From positions 62,001-126,000 of the forward strand of contig JANNOJ010000044.1 in NCBI GenBank assembly GCA_031399025.1: a DNA stretch of 64,000 nt. Direction: 5' to 3'. The position numbers and the translations under genes are program-made. The first letter of the stretch is position 1. Every line of letters starts with the position of its first letter. Under the pieces are notes generated by a model. It was not told the origin of the DNA. It made no database searches and worked only from the letters and a program-made list of their open reading frames with translations. Positions 55,485-64,000 of this stretch are shown here, piece after piece. This stretch comes from CBDBZL01 sp031399025 (GTDB lineage Bacteria; Pseudomonadota; Alphaproteobacteria; Sphingomonadales; Sphingomonadaceae).

Positions 55485-56903
55485 TCAGGCGTCCCTGGCG
55501 AGGCGCAGGCCGGTAAACTGCCAGCGCTGCTGCGGGTAGAAGAAATTGCGGTAGCTCGCCCGCGAATGCCCGCGCGGCGTCGCGCAGGACGCGCCCTTCA
55601 GCACCCATTGCCCGGCCATGAACTTGCCGTTGTACTCGCCCACCGCGCCGGTTGCCGGGCGGAACCGTGGAAAAGGCAGGTAGGCCGAGCGGGTGAACTG
55701 CCAGCAATCGCCGAACAGCTCACCGGTTCCGGTCGGAAGCGGCGGCGCGGCCCACAAGTCGGGATGATCGAGCTGATTACCCGCGGCGGCATCGAAGCCG
55801 GGCCGGTCCTGGCCGCGGGCGATGGCCTCCCACTCGAACTCGGTCGGCAGGCGGGCGCCTTCCCATGTCCCGGCAGCCCAGGCGGCAAAGGCGTCCGCCT
55901 CGTAGAACGAGATGTGCGTCACCGGCCGCTCGGGGTCGCGCATCCGCCAGCCGTGGTGGGTGAACTGCTGCGGGCCGCTTGCGTCATCGCGCCAGTAGAG
56001 CGGCGCGGCGATGCCGCACCGGTTCACCCAGGCCCAGCCGTCGGAAAGCCACAGCGCGGCGCTGCGATAGCCGCCCTCGTCGATGAAGGCCTGCCATTCG
56101 CGGTTGGTGACCAGCCGGTTCGACAGCGCGAACGGCTCGAGCAGCACGCGATGCGCGGGGCCTTCATTGTCGAACGCGAAGCCATCGGCCTGGTGGCCCA
56201 CGCGGGCGATCCCGCCGGGATGGTGGAGCCAGGAGCCCTGGTGTGAGTCCCCGTGCCGGCGGGAACCTCGCTCAGGTAGAGCGCCGGGCTGCCCCAGGTC
56301 CCCGCCGGCGCGGGGATTCACGAAATTCCCAAGCGAAGCGCCGGGCTGCCTGAGGTCCCGGCCTCCGCCGGGACTCACGCCACAGGCGATGCTCGGCGGC
56401 TGCCACATCGCCGGGCCGAGCGGGTTCTGCGCCAGCGCGTGCTTGATATCGGTGAGGAGCAATTCCTGGTGCTGCTGCTCGTGGGCGATGCCCAGTTCAA
56501 CGAGGTCGGCGAGCGCGGGATCGCCCAGCAGCGGCGCGAGCGCGGCATCGACACGCGTGCGCCAGTCGCGGATCTCGGCCAGAGTCGGGCGCGAGAGCAT
56601 GCCGCGATCCGACCGGGCGAGGCGCTCTCCTTCGGCTTCGTAATAGGAGTTGAACAGAAACGGCCAGTCCTCGCGATAGAGCCGGTAGCCCGGCACGCGG
56701 TCGCGCAGCAGGAAGGTCTCGAAGAACCAGGTCGGATGCGCCAGGTGCCATTTGGCGGGCGAGGCATCGTCCATCGATTGCAGCGTGGCGTCCGCTTCGG
56801 ACAGGGGCGCGACCAGCGCCTCGCTGAGGGCTCTGGTGGCGGCATAGCGCGTCGCCGGGTCCTGCGCGGAATGCGCCAGCGGGCGGATGCGGGGTTCCGG
56901 CAC
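55485..56903 (-). CDS. egtB: Ergothioneine sulfoxide synthase EgtB, with in-frame repeat insertion
   Basis: A 472-residue non-heme iron enzyme that joins hercynine to a thiol. The N-terminal DinB-like half shows WHLAHPTWFFETFLL and the iron-site HEQQHQELLLTDIKH. The C-terminal FGE-type half has ALSNRLVTNREWQAFIDEGGY, RLPTEFEWEAIARGQD, GAVGEYNGKFM and VLKGASCATPRGHSRASYRNFFYP. Between them, about residues 176-220, lie ~45 residues read from two or three palindromic repeats (56243-56378) and rich in Gly, Pro and Arg. The reading frame is kept. The insertion falls in the interdomain linker, so the enzyme may still work. Confidence 0.9.
   Translation of the reverse strand: MPEPRIRPLAHSAQDPATRYAATRALSEALVAPLSEADATLQSMDDASPAKWHLAHPTWFFETFLLRDRVPGYRLYREDWPFLFNSYYEAEGERLARSDRGMLSRPTLAEIRDWRTRVDAALAPLLGDPALADLVELGIAHEQQHQELLLTDIKHALAQNPLGPAMWQPPSIACGVSPGGGRDLRQPGASLGNFVNPRAGGDLGQPGALPERGSRRHGDSHQGSWLHHPGGIARVGHQADGFAFDNEGPAHRVLLEPFALSNRLVTNREWQAFIDEGGYRSAALWLSDGWAWVNRCGIAAPLYWRDDASGPQQFTHHGWRMRDPERPVTHISFYEADAFAAWAAGTWEGARLPTEFEWEAIARGQDRPGFDAAAGNQLDHPDLWAAPPLPTGTGELFGDCWQFTRSAYLPFPRFRPATGAVGEYNGKFMAGQWVLKGASCATPRGHSRASYRNFFYPQQRWQFTGLRLARDA
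56243..56378. repeat. REP-like palindromic repeats inside egtB
   Basis: A ~79-base unit (56243-56321) is bounded by facing ~25-base inverted repeats, the left starting GTGAGTCCCCGTGCCGGC and the right ending CGCGGGGATTCAC. A third copy of the right end closes the element at 56354-56378 (GGTCCCGGCC ... GGGACTCAC). GCGCCGGGCTGCC occurs twice, at 56281 and 56338. The same unit type lies at 29863. Inserted in frame within coding sequence. Confidence 0.85.
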
Positions 56904-57032
56904 GTCGCTCTCCTCACACCGCTATCCGTCGGGCCCAACATGGCGGTTGGTTCGCGGGTTGGAAACCCCCAGGACCCGGTATGTTCCACCGCCACCTCCG
57001 GGACCTTGGGTCAGGTCGGCGAGCGGGAAGCC

Positions 57033-58415
57033 CTACTCGGCCGCGTCGCGCTGCCGGTCGCCAACCTCCAGGTTGAGCATCTCGGCGAGCAGGAACGCCA
57101 GTTCCAGCGATTGCGCGGCGTTGAGGCGCGGGTCGCAATGCGTGTGGTAGCGATCGGCCAGGCCCTCGTCGGTGATCGCCACCGCGCCGCCGGTGCACTC
57201 GGTCACGTCCTGCCCGGTCATCTCGATGTGGATGCCGCCGGCATAGGTCCGTTCCGCGCGGTGGACGGCGAAGAACCCGCGCACTTCGGCCAGGATGCGA
57301 TCGAACGGCCGCGTCTTGTAGCCGCTGCCGGCCTTGACGACATTGCCGTGCATCGGGTCGCACGACCACACCACCGGATGGCCTTCGCGGGCAACCGCGC
57401 GGATCAGGCGCGGCAGACCCGCTTCCACCTTGTCATGGCCGAACCGGGCGATCAGCGTGATCCGACCCGGCTCGCGCGCCGGGTTGAGCGTGTCGAGCAG
57501 CCCCAGCAGCGCATCGGGCTCCAGGCTCGGCCCGCACTTCATGCCCAGCGGGTTGCCCACGCCGCGCAGGAACTCGACATGCGCGCTGCCGGCAAAGCGG
57601 GTGCGATCGCCCACCCACAGGAAGTGGGCGGAGGTGTCGTACCATTCGCCCGTGAGCGAATCCTGGCGCGCCATCGCCTGCTCGTAAGGCAGCAGCAGCG
57701 CCTCGTGGCTGGTGTAGAAGCTGGCGGTCTTGAGCTGCGGGGTGTTCTCGGGGTCGATCCCGCAGGCATCCATGAAATCGAGCGCCTCGCCGATCCGGTC
57801 GGCCACGTTGCGGAACTTGTCGGCCCAGGGCGAGCGGCTCATGAAATCGAGCGTCCACTGGTGGACCTGGCGCAGGTTCGCATAGCCCCCGCCGGCGAAG
57901 GCGCGCAGCAGGTTGAGAGTGGCCGCCGCCTGGCTATAGGCGCGCACCATGCGCTGCGGATCGTTGGCCCTCGCCTCGGGGGTGAACTCGATGGCGTTGA
58001 CGTTGTCGCCCAGGTAGCTGGGCAGCGTGACCGACCCCTGCGTCTCGGTGGGCGAGCTGCGGGGCTTGGCGAACTGGCCGGCCATGCGCCCCACCTTCAC
58101 CACCGGCATCTTGCTGGCGAAGGTGAGCACGGCTGCCATCTGCAGCAGCACGCGGAAGGTGTCGCGGATATTGTTGGGGCCGAACTCGGCGAAGCTTTCC
58201 GCGCAATCACCGCCCTGCAACAGGAAGGCCTCGCCCGCCGCCACCTGGGCCAGCCGGGCGGTGAGCTGGCGCGCCTCGCCGGCGAACACCAGCGGCGGGA
58301 AGCCCGCCAGCGTGGCCTCGGCCCGGGCCAGCGCGGCCTGGTCCTCGTAGCGCGGCAGATGCAGCGCCTGGAAGCGATCCGCGCGCCAGCTTTCCGGGGT
58401 CCAATTGTGTGCCAC
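57033..58415 (-). CDS. Class II 3-deoxy-7-phosphoheptulonate (DAHP) synthase
   Basis: A ~460-residue enzyme condensing phosphoenolpyruvate and erythrose 4-phosphate at the entry to the shikimate pathway. NWTPESWRA near the N-terminus, FLLQGGDCAESF, RMAGQFAKPRS, FYTSHEALLLPYEQ, WVGDRTRFAGSAHVEF, NPLGMKCGP and WSCDPMHGN are class II signatures. GTG 58415 gives the usual VAHNWTPESWR start; a TTG at 58451 would add 12 residues. Single gene; probably feedback-controlled by aromatic amino acids, not visible in sequence. Confidence 0.93.
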   Translation of the reverse strand: MAHNWTPESWRADRFQALHLPRYEDQAALARAEATLAGFPPLVFAGEARQLTARLAQVAAGEAFLLQGGDCAESFAEFGPNNIRDTFRVLLQMAAVLTFASKMPVVKVGRMAGQFAKPRSSPTETQGSVTLPSYLGDNVNAIEFTPEARANDPQRMVRAYSQAAATLNLLRAFAGGGYANLRQVHQWTLDFMSRSPWADKFRNVADRIGEALDFMDACGIDPENTPQLKTASFYTSHEALLLPYEQAMARQDSLTGEWYDTSAHFLWVGDRTRFAGSAHVEFLRGVGNPLGMKCGPSLEPDALLGLLDTLNPAREPGRITLIARFGHDKVEAGLPRLIRAVAREGHPVVWSCDPMHGNVVKAGSGYKTRPFDRILAEVRGFFAVHRAERTYAGGIHIEMTGQDVTECTGGAVAITDEGLADRYHTHCDPRLNAAQSLELAFLLAEMLNLEVGDRQRDAAE

Positions 58416-58516
58416 TTGCCTAGCCTGGTGCTCGAATTGTCGGGAAGGCAAAGCCCTTACAGCCCACCGCCGTGCCTGGCAAAGGTTACATCGTCCACGG
58501 CGGGCGCCTAACGCAC

Positions 58517-61492
58517 CTATTGCGCCGCGGCGATGACCTCGTCGGCGCGCGATGCCATCACCTGCGGCAGCACGGCGAGCTTGTAGGGCCCCCGACCCTG
58601 GAGATAGCGTTGGGCGAGCAGGCGCAACTCATCGGCGGTGGTGTCGACATAATCTCGCCAGAGCCGCGCAGGCTGGGTGGCGACGACCAAATTGAGGTCG
58701 AACGCCGCGCCGTCGAGCTGGTTGAGCCAGAAGGTATGCCCGGTCTGCGCGCGGGCGAGGGACTGGCGCACGGGCTCGATCACCCGCGCAAGCTCGTCGG
58801 GCGTCGGGCCGGTGGCGGCGAGGTCGGCAGCGATCCGCTCCGCCTCGGCGAAGAAGCCGCCGACGTCCTCGGGCGCTACCTGGACCAGGGCGAGGAGGGT
58901 GCCGCCTTGCGCCACATCGCGCGGCCAGTTGGAAGCGACGTAGGGCGAATAGGCGGCGCCGGCGCGCTCGCGCAGGGCATCGAGCAGGCGGTTGGCGAAC
59001 AGCTGGGCGAGCAGTTCGAGCTTGCGCGCCTCGCTCAGCCCGGCGCTGCCGCCACCCGTCGGCCAGGCGACGACGGCCGCAGCCTGATCGGGGTCGCCGC
59101 CATGCGCCAGCACCGCCGGCTCGGCGGTGGCGGCGGGGAACGAGGGTTCGCGCGCCGCTACCGTGGCCGCCGGCGCCGCGCGCGCGGGCAGCGCGCCGAA
59201 GGTGCGGTTCAGCGCCGTGATCGTCGCTTCCCGGTCGATATCGCCGAACACGTCCACCTCCACCGGGCCCTGGGCCAGCAGGCGCGACCATACTTCGCGG
59301 AATTGCTCGGCAGTGGCGGCCTGCAGGGTTGCCGGATCGGCGGTCGCGAAGCGCGGGTCACGGTCGCGCAGCAGCCAGTCGAGATCGCGATTGATGACCC
59401 CGCTGGGATTGCTCGCGAGGCTGTCGTAGGCGATCACCGCGCTGGCCCTGGCGCGCTCGACCGGGGCTGCATCCCAGCGCGGCTGGGCGAGTTTGGCGGC
59501 GAACAGATAGAGCTGGTCGGCCACGTCTTCGGCCCGCGTGAGGCCCTCGAAGCCGAAGCTGCCTTCCTGGATGCTGAAATCGAACGACAGCTTGCGGCCC
59601 GCGGCCAGGCGATCGAGATCGTCCTGGTCGAGCGGCCCGATGCCCGAATTGACCAGCGCCTGCTGACCGAGCTGCGCATAGACGCCCTCGTCGGGCGCGA
59701 AGCCCTGCCAGCCGCTGCCGAAACGCACCCGCACGGTGACGCGGCCGGGCTCGTTGTCGGTCCGCCAGACGAGCGCGCGCACGCCGTTGGCCCAGGTCAC
59801 CTTCTCCACCTCGCGAAAGCCGAGGCGTTCTCGGGCGATGGGCAGCGCGGGATCGCCGATCTGCGGCAGATCGGAGAAGGCCAGCGCGCCGGCCTCGGCG
59901 CGCACCGGGCCGGTGCCGGTGACGGGCGCGAGCATGGCCTGGCGCAGGCCCGCATCGTCGGCCTCCCCGGCCTGGGGAGTGAGGAGCACGGCGCGCACCA
60001 CGTCGCCCTGGAACAGCATGCGGGTGCGCGCCAGGATGGTCGCCGGGGTGAAGCGGTCGGTCATCCCGCGGAACACCGACAGGAAGGTCTCGGGCGCCGC
60101 CACCGCCTCGCGGATGTCGACCGCGCCGACCAGGTCGTCGGCCAGCTTGGAGCCCGCCTGAATCTCCGCCTGGCCGACCATGTCGACAAAGGCGATGTCG
60201 AGCTGGGCCACGGCCTGGTCAATCTCGGCCTGGGTCGGCGGCGAGGCCTGCGCATCGGCGATCACCGCCCGCACGTCCGCCAATGCTGCGGACCAGTCAT
60301 CCGTCAGCGGCGCGAAGGAGACGTAGGTGCCGTCCGACGAACGGCTGACCTTGTCGCGCGAGACGCCGGCGTAAAGATAGTCGCCGCCCGCCCGCGCGCG
60401 GCTCTCCAGCCGGCGGTTGATGATCGACAGGGCGACCGAGTCGATCAGCAGGCCGCGATTGTATTCCAGGTTGTCGAGCACCTGCTCGTACGGTCGCAGG
60501 ATCGCGTAGGTGACTCCGCGCGGCTGGCCGGGCTCGACCAATACGCGGGTCTCGCCCACCGGCAGGCCATCGCCGAGGCTTTCGCCGCCGGCCGGCGCAC
60601 CTGCCGGCGGCTGGGGGGCGCCGAAATCGGGCTCAGGCGCGCGCTCGCCGGCGACCCGCCAGTCGGCAAAGTACTTCTCGACCAAGCCGGCGAGGACCAG
60701 CGGATCGGCATCGCCCACCATCACCACCACGGCGTTCTCGGGCCGATACCAGCGGCGGTGGAAGGCGCGAATGGCTTCGGGGGTGGCGCCCGCCAGCGTC
60801 TCGACCGTGCCAATCGGGGAGCGGCTGGCGAGCAATTGCCCGGCGAAGAACAGCTCGCGCGTGGCATCGGCGATCCGCCTGCCGGAGGCGGCCTGGTCGC
60901 GCCGTTCGGCCAGCACGATGGGCACGTCCGCCGCCAGGTTGGCGGCGGACAGCGCCGGCTCCTGGATCATGCCCGCGAACAGCCGCACGCTCTCGTCCAG
61001 CCGAGCGGGCTGGGCATTGGGCAGGTCGAGCTTGTAGACCGTCTGCGTCGGGCTGGTGGTGGCGTTGGTGTCGTTGCCCAGGCTCGCACCCCAGCGCTGG
61101 AAGTGCGGGATGGCCTCGCTGTCGCCGAAATAGCGCGATTGGCGGAAGGTCAGATGCTCGACCAGATGGGCAAAACCGCGCTCCTCCTCGCGCTCGTGCA
61201 GCGAGCCGGCGTCGATCGCAACGCGCATCGACACCTGACCGGGCGGCACGCCGTTGCGCCGCACCGCGTAGCGCAGCCCGTTGGGCAGCTCGCCCATCAG
61301 CCATTCGCGATCGATCGGAATGTCGGTGCCGCGGTAGATCCACGGATCATCGGGTTTGGCGAAGCTGGGACCGGCCAGGATCGGGGCCGCGACAGCGGGC
61401 GGGGGCGCGGCCTGGGTCTGCGCCAGCAGCGGCGCAGAGACGATCACCAGGGCGAGCAAAGCAGCGCGGGCGGCGCGCGACAACACGATCAT
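58517..61492 (-). CDS. M16 family metallopeptidase (991 aa)
   Basis: A second exported M16 protease. The signal peptide ends PLLAQTQA. The active unit carries HLVEH at residues 109-113. The second half (VTWANGVRALVWRTDNEPGRVTVRV onward) has no HxxEH and should be the non-catalytic half. It differs strongly from the M16 protein at 21597 and resembles the larger PqqL-like group in length. Start Met 61492 chosen to give a compact signal peptide. Divergent from the nfu-like gene. Confidence 0.87.
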   Translation of the reverse strand: MIVLSRAARAALLALVIVSAPLLAQTQAAPPPAVAAPILAGPSFAKPDDPWIYRGTDIPIDREWLMGELPNGLRYAVRRNGVPPGQVSMRVAIDAGSLHEREEERGFAHLVEHLTFRQSRYFGDSEAIPHFQRWGASLGNDTNATTSPTQTVYKLDLPNAQPARLDESVRLFAGMIQEPALSAANLAADVPIVLAERRDQAASGRRIADATRELFFAGQLLASRSPIGTVETLAGATPEAIRAFHRRWYRPENAVVVMVGDADPLVLAGLVEKYFADWRVAGERAPEPDFGAPQPPAGAPAGGESLGDGLPVGETRVLVEPGQPRGVTYAILRPYEQVLDNLEYNRGLLIDSVALSIINRRLESRARAGGDYLYAGVSRDKVSRSSDGTYVSFAPLTDDWSAALADVRAVIADAQASPPTQAEIDQAVAQLDIAFVDMVGQAEIQAGSKLADDLVGAVDIREAVAAPETFLSVFRGMTDRFTPATILARTRMLFQGDVVRAVLLTPQAGEADDAGLRQAMLAPVTGTGPVRAEAGALAFSDLPQIGDPALPIARERLGFREVEKVTWANGVRALVWRTDNEPGRVTVRVRFGSGWQGFAPDEGVYAQLGQQALVNSGIGPLDQDDLDRLAAGRKLSFDFSIQEGSFGFEGLTRAEDVADQLYLFAAKLAQPRWDAAPVERARASAVIAYDSLASNPSGVINRDLDWLLRDRDPRFATADPATLQAATAEQFREVWSRLLAQGPVEVDVFGDIDREATITALNRTFGALPARAAPAATVAAREPSFPAATAEPAVLAHGGDPDQAAAVVAWPTGGGSAGLSEARKLELLAQLFANRLLDALRERAGAAYSPYVASNWPRDVAQGGTLLALVQVAPEDVGGFFAEAERIAADLAATGPTPDELARVIEPVRQSLARAQTGHTFWLNQLDGAAFDLNLVVATQPARLWRDYVDTTADELRLLAQRYLQGRGPYKLAVLPQVMASRADEVIAAAQ

Positions 61493-61652
61493 GCACCCCA
61501 GATAGAGGCGCAGGCGATGAAGGACCAGTGAATGCTGGGCAAAATGGCAGTGCGACCGCCGATTCCACGCTGGCGGAGCGGTTTCGGGGGCTGAGCGACC
61601 CCTCGCCGGTGCGGCCTTGCCCGCCGCGCGCCGCGTCCCTACATCGAAGCCC

Positions 61653-62231
61653 ATGTACATCGAGACCGAACCCACGCCCAATCCCGCAACGCTCAAGTTC
61701 CTGCCCGGACAGGCGGTAATGCCCACCGGCACGCGCGATTTCGCCACCCCGGAGGAGGCCCAAGCCTCGCCGCTGGCGCAGGCGCTGTTCGATACCGGCG
61801 AGGTCACCGGCGTGTTCTTCGGCCGCGACTTCGTCTCGGTCACCATCGCCCCGGGGGTCGAGTGGGCTGCGCTCAAACCCCAGCTGGTGGCGATCCTGCT
61901 CGACCATTTCGTCAGCCAGGCGCCGTTGTTCGTTACCGGCAGCGCCTCCGGCATCGCCGTGCCGGCCGATGCCGCCGACGAGATCGGCGATGATCCCGGC
62001 AGCGAGGAAGTGGTTGCCCAGATCAAGGACCTGATCGAGACGCGGGTGCGGCCGGCGGTCGCGGGCGATGGCGGCGACATCCGCTACCGGGGCTTCCGCG
62101 AAGGGGTGGTCTATCTCGCCATGCAGGGCGCGTGCTCGGGCTGTCCCAGCTCGTCGGCCACGCTCAAGCAGGGCATCGAGGGCCTGCTGCGGCATTACGT
62201 GCCCGAAGTGCTGGAAGTGCGCGCCGCCTGA
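61653..62231 (+). CDS. NifU family iron-sulfur scaffold (Nfu type)
   Basis: A 192-residue Fe-S carrier. The Nfu N-terminal domain starts MYIETEPTPNPATLKFLPG. The C-terminal NifU domain has RPAVAGDGGDIRYRGF and the cluster-binding CSGCPSSSATLKQGIE. It delivers Fe-S clusters to target enzymes in the cytosol. 28 bases before the nitroreductase gene on the same strand. Confidence 0.93.
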   Translation: MYIETEPTPNPATLKFLPGQAVMPTGTRDFATPEEAQASPLAQALFDTGEVTGVFFGRDFVSVTIAPGVEWAALKPQLVAILLDHFVSQAPLFVTGSASGIAVPADAADEIGDDPGSEEVVAQIKDLIETRVRPAVAGDGGDIRYRGFREGVVYLAMQGACSGCPSSSATLKQGIEGLLRHYVPEVLEVRAA

Positions 62232-62258
62232 CCGCGCCAGCCAGGAGGACCGCTCATC

Positions 62259-62852
62259 ATGCCGCAGACACTGCCCGATTCCGCACTTGATCAGCTGTTC
62301 CGCGAGGCGCGCAGCTATAATGGCTGGCTCGACCGGGAGGTGAGCGAGGGGCAGATCCGGCAGCTCTACGAGCTCGCCAAGATGGGGCCCACCTCGGCCA
62401 ACCAGCAGCCCGGGCGCTTCGTCTGGTGCCGCTCGCAAGCCGCCAAGGACCGCCTTGCCGCTCATGCGAGCGAGGGCAACAAGCGCAAGATCCGCACCGC
62501 GCCGGTCTGCCTCATCATCGGCTATGACCTGGACTTCCACGAACAGCTGCCCTGGCTGTTCCCGCATACCGACGCCAGGAGCTGGTTCACCGGCAAGGAG
62601 GAGGTCCGCCGCGACAATGCCTTGCGCAATTCGGCACTCCAGGGCGCCTACGTGATGCTCGCCGCCCGCGCGCTCGGGCTGGATTGCGGGCCGATGTCGG
62701 GGTTCGACCAGCAGGCGGTGACCGCGGATTTCTTCGCCGACCAGCCGCGCTGGCGCGCCGACTGGCTGTGCGCCATCGGCTATGGCGACCGCTCCAGCAT
62801 CTTCGAGCGCTCGCCGCGGCCCGAGTTCGAGACCTTCAACCAGCTGCGCTGA
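62259..62852 (+). CDS. Nitroreductase family protein, RutE/malonic semialdehyde reductase type
   Basis: A 197-residue FMN flavoprotein. YNGWLDREVSEGQIRQLYELAKMGPTSANQQPGRFVW, read in parts, carries the FMN-phosphate region; APVCLIIGYDLDFHEQLPWLFPH and NSALQGAYVMLAARALGLDCGPMSGFD match the RutE group that reduces malonic semialdehyde to 3-hydroxypropionate. No rut genes are nearby, so the physiological substrate may differ. Confidence 0.82.
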   Translation: MPQTLPDSALDQLFREARSYNGWLDREVSEGQIRQLYELAKMGPTSANQQPGRFVWCRSQAAKDRLAAHASEGNKRKIRTAPVCLIIGYDLDFHEQLPWLFPHTDARSWFTGKEEVRRDNALRNSALQGAYVMLAARALGLDCGPMSGFDQQAVTADFFADQPRWRADWLCAIGYGDRSSIFERSPRPEFETFNQLR

Positions 62853-62864
62853 CCGGGCCCGAGC

Positions 62865-63512
62865 ATGCGCACCCTGGCCATCGAATGTGCGACCACTGCC
62901 TGCTCGGTAGCCCTGCTCGAGGGGGAGACGCTGCTCGCCGGCGCCTGGGAGGAGATCGGGCGCGGACACGCCGAGCGGCTGGTGCCGCTCATCGCCATGC
63001 TGCCCGACCGGGGCCGGTCCGATCGGATCTGCGTGTCGCTCGGCCCGGGCAGCTTCACCGGGGTGCGGATCGGCCTGGCCGCGGCGCGCGCGCTGGGCCT
63101 GGCCTGGGGCGCGCAGGTGCTCGGCTACCCGACGCTGGCGCTGCTCGCGGCGATGGCGCGGACGGGCGGCCAGGTGCCGGTGAGCGTGGCGATGCTGGCC
63201 GGCCATGGCGAGTGGTTCGTCCAGGATTTCGCCACCGATTGCCAGCCGGAAGGCGGGCTCGTCTCGCTCCCGCCTGGCGCTGCCGCCCGCCGGGCGCGCC
63301 ATCCGCATGTCGTCGGGACGGCGGCCGAGGCGCTGGTGGGCCTGCGCGGCACCGGCACTGCCCAGTTCCTGCTGCCCGATGCCCGCCGCCTGCCCGAGCT
63401 GCCGCCCGTGCAGCTGACGACCTCGCTTGCGCTCGTCTACGGTCGGCCGCCCGACGCGACGGCGCTGATGAGCCGCGACCGGGCAGCCGCGGGCGGTGCC
63501 GTGTGGGGATGA
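62865..63512 (+). CDS. tsaB: tRNA t6A37 synthesis protein TsaB
   Basis: A 215-residue ASKHA-fold partner of TsaD in making N6-threonylcarbamoyladenosine at position 37 of tRNA. LAIECATTACSVALLEG, RGHAERLVPLI and VSLGPGSFTGVRIGLAAARALGLAW are signatures. It overlaps rimI by 4 bases (ATGA), a common pairing. Confidence 0.93.
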   Translation: MRTLAIECATTACSVALLEGETLLAGAWEEIGRGHAERLVPLIAMLPDRGRSDRICVSLGPGSFTGVRIGLAAARALGLAWGAQVLGYPTLALLAAMARTGGQVPVSVAMLAGHGEWFVQDFATDCQPEGGLVSLPPGAAARRARHPHVVGTAAEALVGLRGTGTAQFLLPDARRLPELPPVQLTTSLALVYGRPPDATALMSRDRAAAGGAVWG

Positions 63513-63967
63513 GCGCTGAACTCGATCACATCATGGCGGTGATGGAGGTCGCCTTCGATCCGGCCTACGGTGAGGCTTGGACCAGGCGCCAGGTCGCCGA
63601 CGCGCTGGCCACGGCCAACACTTATTGCCTGCTCGCCGGTCCGGCCGGCGAGCCGTTTGCCGGAGCCGGCAGCGCCGCCGGCTTTGCCCTGTCGCGCGGT
63701 GCGGCGGACGAGGAGGAACTCCTGCTGATCGCCGTGCGGCCCGGCTGGCGCGGTCGCGGGATCGGGGCCGCGCTGCTCGGCCGGTTCATCGAGGAAGCCG
63801 GGCGACGGGGCGCGCACCGGCTGTTTCTGGAAATGCGCGAGGGAAACGTGGCGGAGGGTCTGTATCGTGGCCGCGGCTTTCGCGAAGTGGGCCGAAGGCG
63901 CAATTATTATTGTTCCGGGGGCAATGCTCAGTTCGATGCTCTGACATTCTCCCGCATCTGTGATTAG
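63509..63967 (+). CDS. rimI: Ribosomal protein S18 alanine N-acetyltransferase RimI
   Basis: A 152-residue GNAT enzyme. The acetyl-CoA loop appears as VRPGWRGRGIGAALLGRF, followed by RLFLEMREGNVAEGLYRGRGFREVGRRRNYY, which is the RimI pattern. Start ATG 63509 overlaps tsaB. It acetylates the N-terminus of S18. The stop is 33 bases from the window end. Confidence 0.9.
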   Translation: MSAELDHIMAVMEVAFDPAYGEAWTRRQVADALATANTYCLLAGPAGEPFAGAGSAAGFALSRGAADEEELLLIAVRPGWRGRGIGAALLGRFIEEAGRRGAHRLFLEMREGNVAEGLYRGRGFREVGRRRNYYCSGGNAQFDALTFSRICD

Positions 63968-64000
63968 GAGAACATCCCAATAGCTCTTGGATGACCGATT

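Noticed and set aside
58472..61531. A 1019-codon plus-strand open frame
   Set aside because: It is the antisense shadow of the second M16 peptidase, caused by high GC at third codon positions.
63991..64000. Possible start of a further gene at the right edge (ATG ACC GAT)
   Set aside because: Only three codons are visible and the AGGAGA site is about 20 bases away, so a gene cannot be supported.

Overview
The window looks like chromosomal DNA of a GC-rich alphaproteobacterium of the order Sphingomonadales (Sphingomonadaceae or Erythrobacteraceae). The grounds are an XrtV-type exosortase locus, two very large TonB-dependent receptors, a Rhodobacter-type PmtA, a Caulobacter-type Cpa/Tad locus, and a circularly permuted two-piece tmRNA gene whose tag reads ANDNEALALAA. 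No rRNA, tRNA, CRISPR array or prophage was seen. Nearly all genes are dense and conserved. The accessory signal sits in a few patches marked by decayed insertion sequences.

Layout. 1-2.2 kb: end of an exosortase/EPS locus (exosortase C-terminus, EpsI, XrtV accessory protein, EpsD-like PPIase). 2.7-11.9 kb: SDR dehydrogenase, two TonB-dependent receptors with a sulfotransferase and a periplasmic protein between them. 11.9-14.5 kb: ClpB. 14.6-21.5 kb: an envelope and lipid neighbourhood (GT2, GT4, polytopic membrane protein, PmtA, small membrane protein, membrane-anchored class III aminotransferase, phosphatidylserine decarboxylase). 21.6-25.4 kb: M16 peptidase and a lipoprotein. 25.4-30.3 kb: gatCAB, split by a glycosyltransferase and an FkbM remnant. 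30.7-33.1 kb: IS5 remnant, FAD oxidoreductase, alpha/beta hydrolase. 33.2-40.3 kb: cpaA-cpaB-cpaC-cpaD-cpaE-tadB-tadC with no cpaF ATPase gene.

40.4-49.4 kb: MarR regulator, IS701 remnant, then a divergent cassette for non-phosphorylating pentose oxidation (sugar dehydrogenase, AraD1-type dehydratase, 2-oxoglutarate-semialdehyde dehydrogenase // GntR regulator, lactonase), a second IS5 remnant, ssrA, and mscL. The cassette lies between IS remnants beside ssrA, a typical layout for acquired DNA. 49.5-53.4 kb: LemA, two TPM-domain proteins, a Nudix hydrolase, a small AT-richer ORF, and a retropepsin-like protease. 53.5-56.9 kb: ergothioneine operon egtB-egtD plus a DUF5996 gene, with palindromic repeats inserted in frame in egtB. 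57-64 kb: class II DAHP synthase, a second M16 peptidase, Nfu-type scaffold, RutE-like nitroreductase, tsaB and rimI.

Family assignments come from reading motifs and remembered family patterns. No database search was run. Start codons were chosen from ribosome binding sites, overlaps and family lengths.
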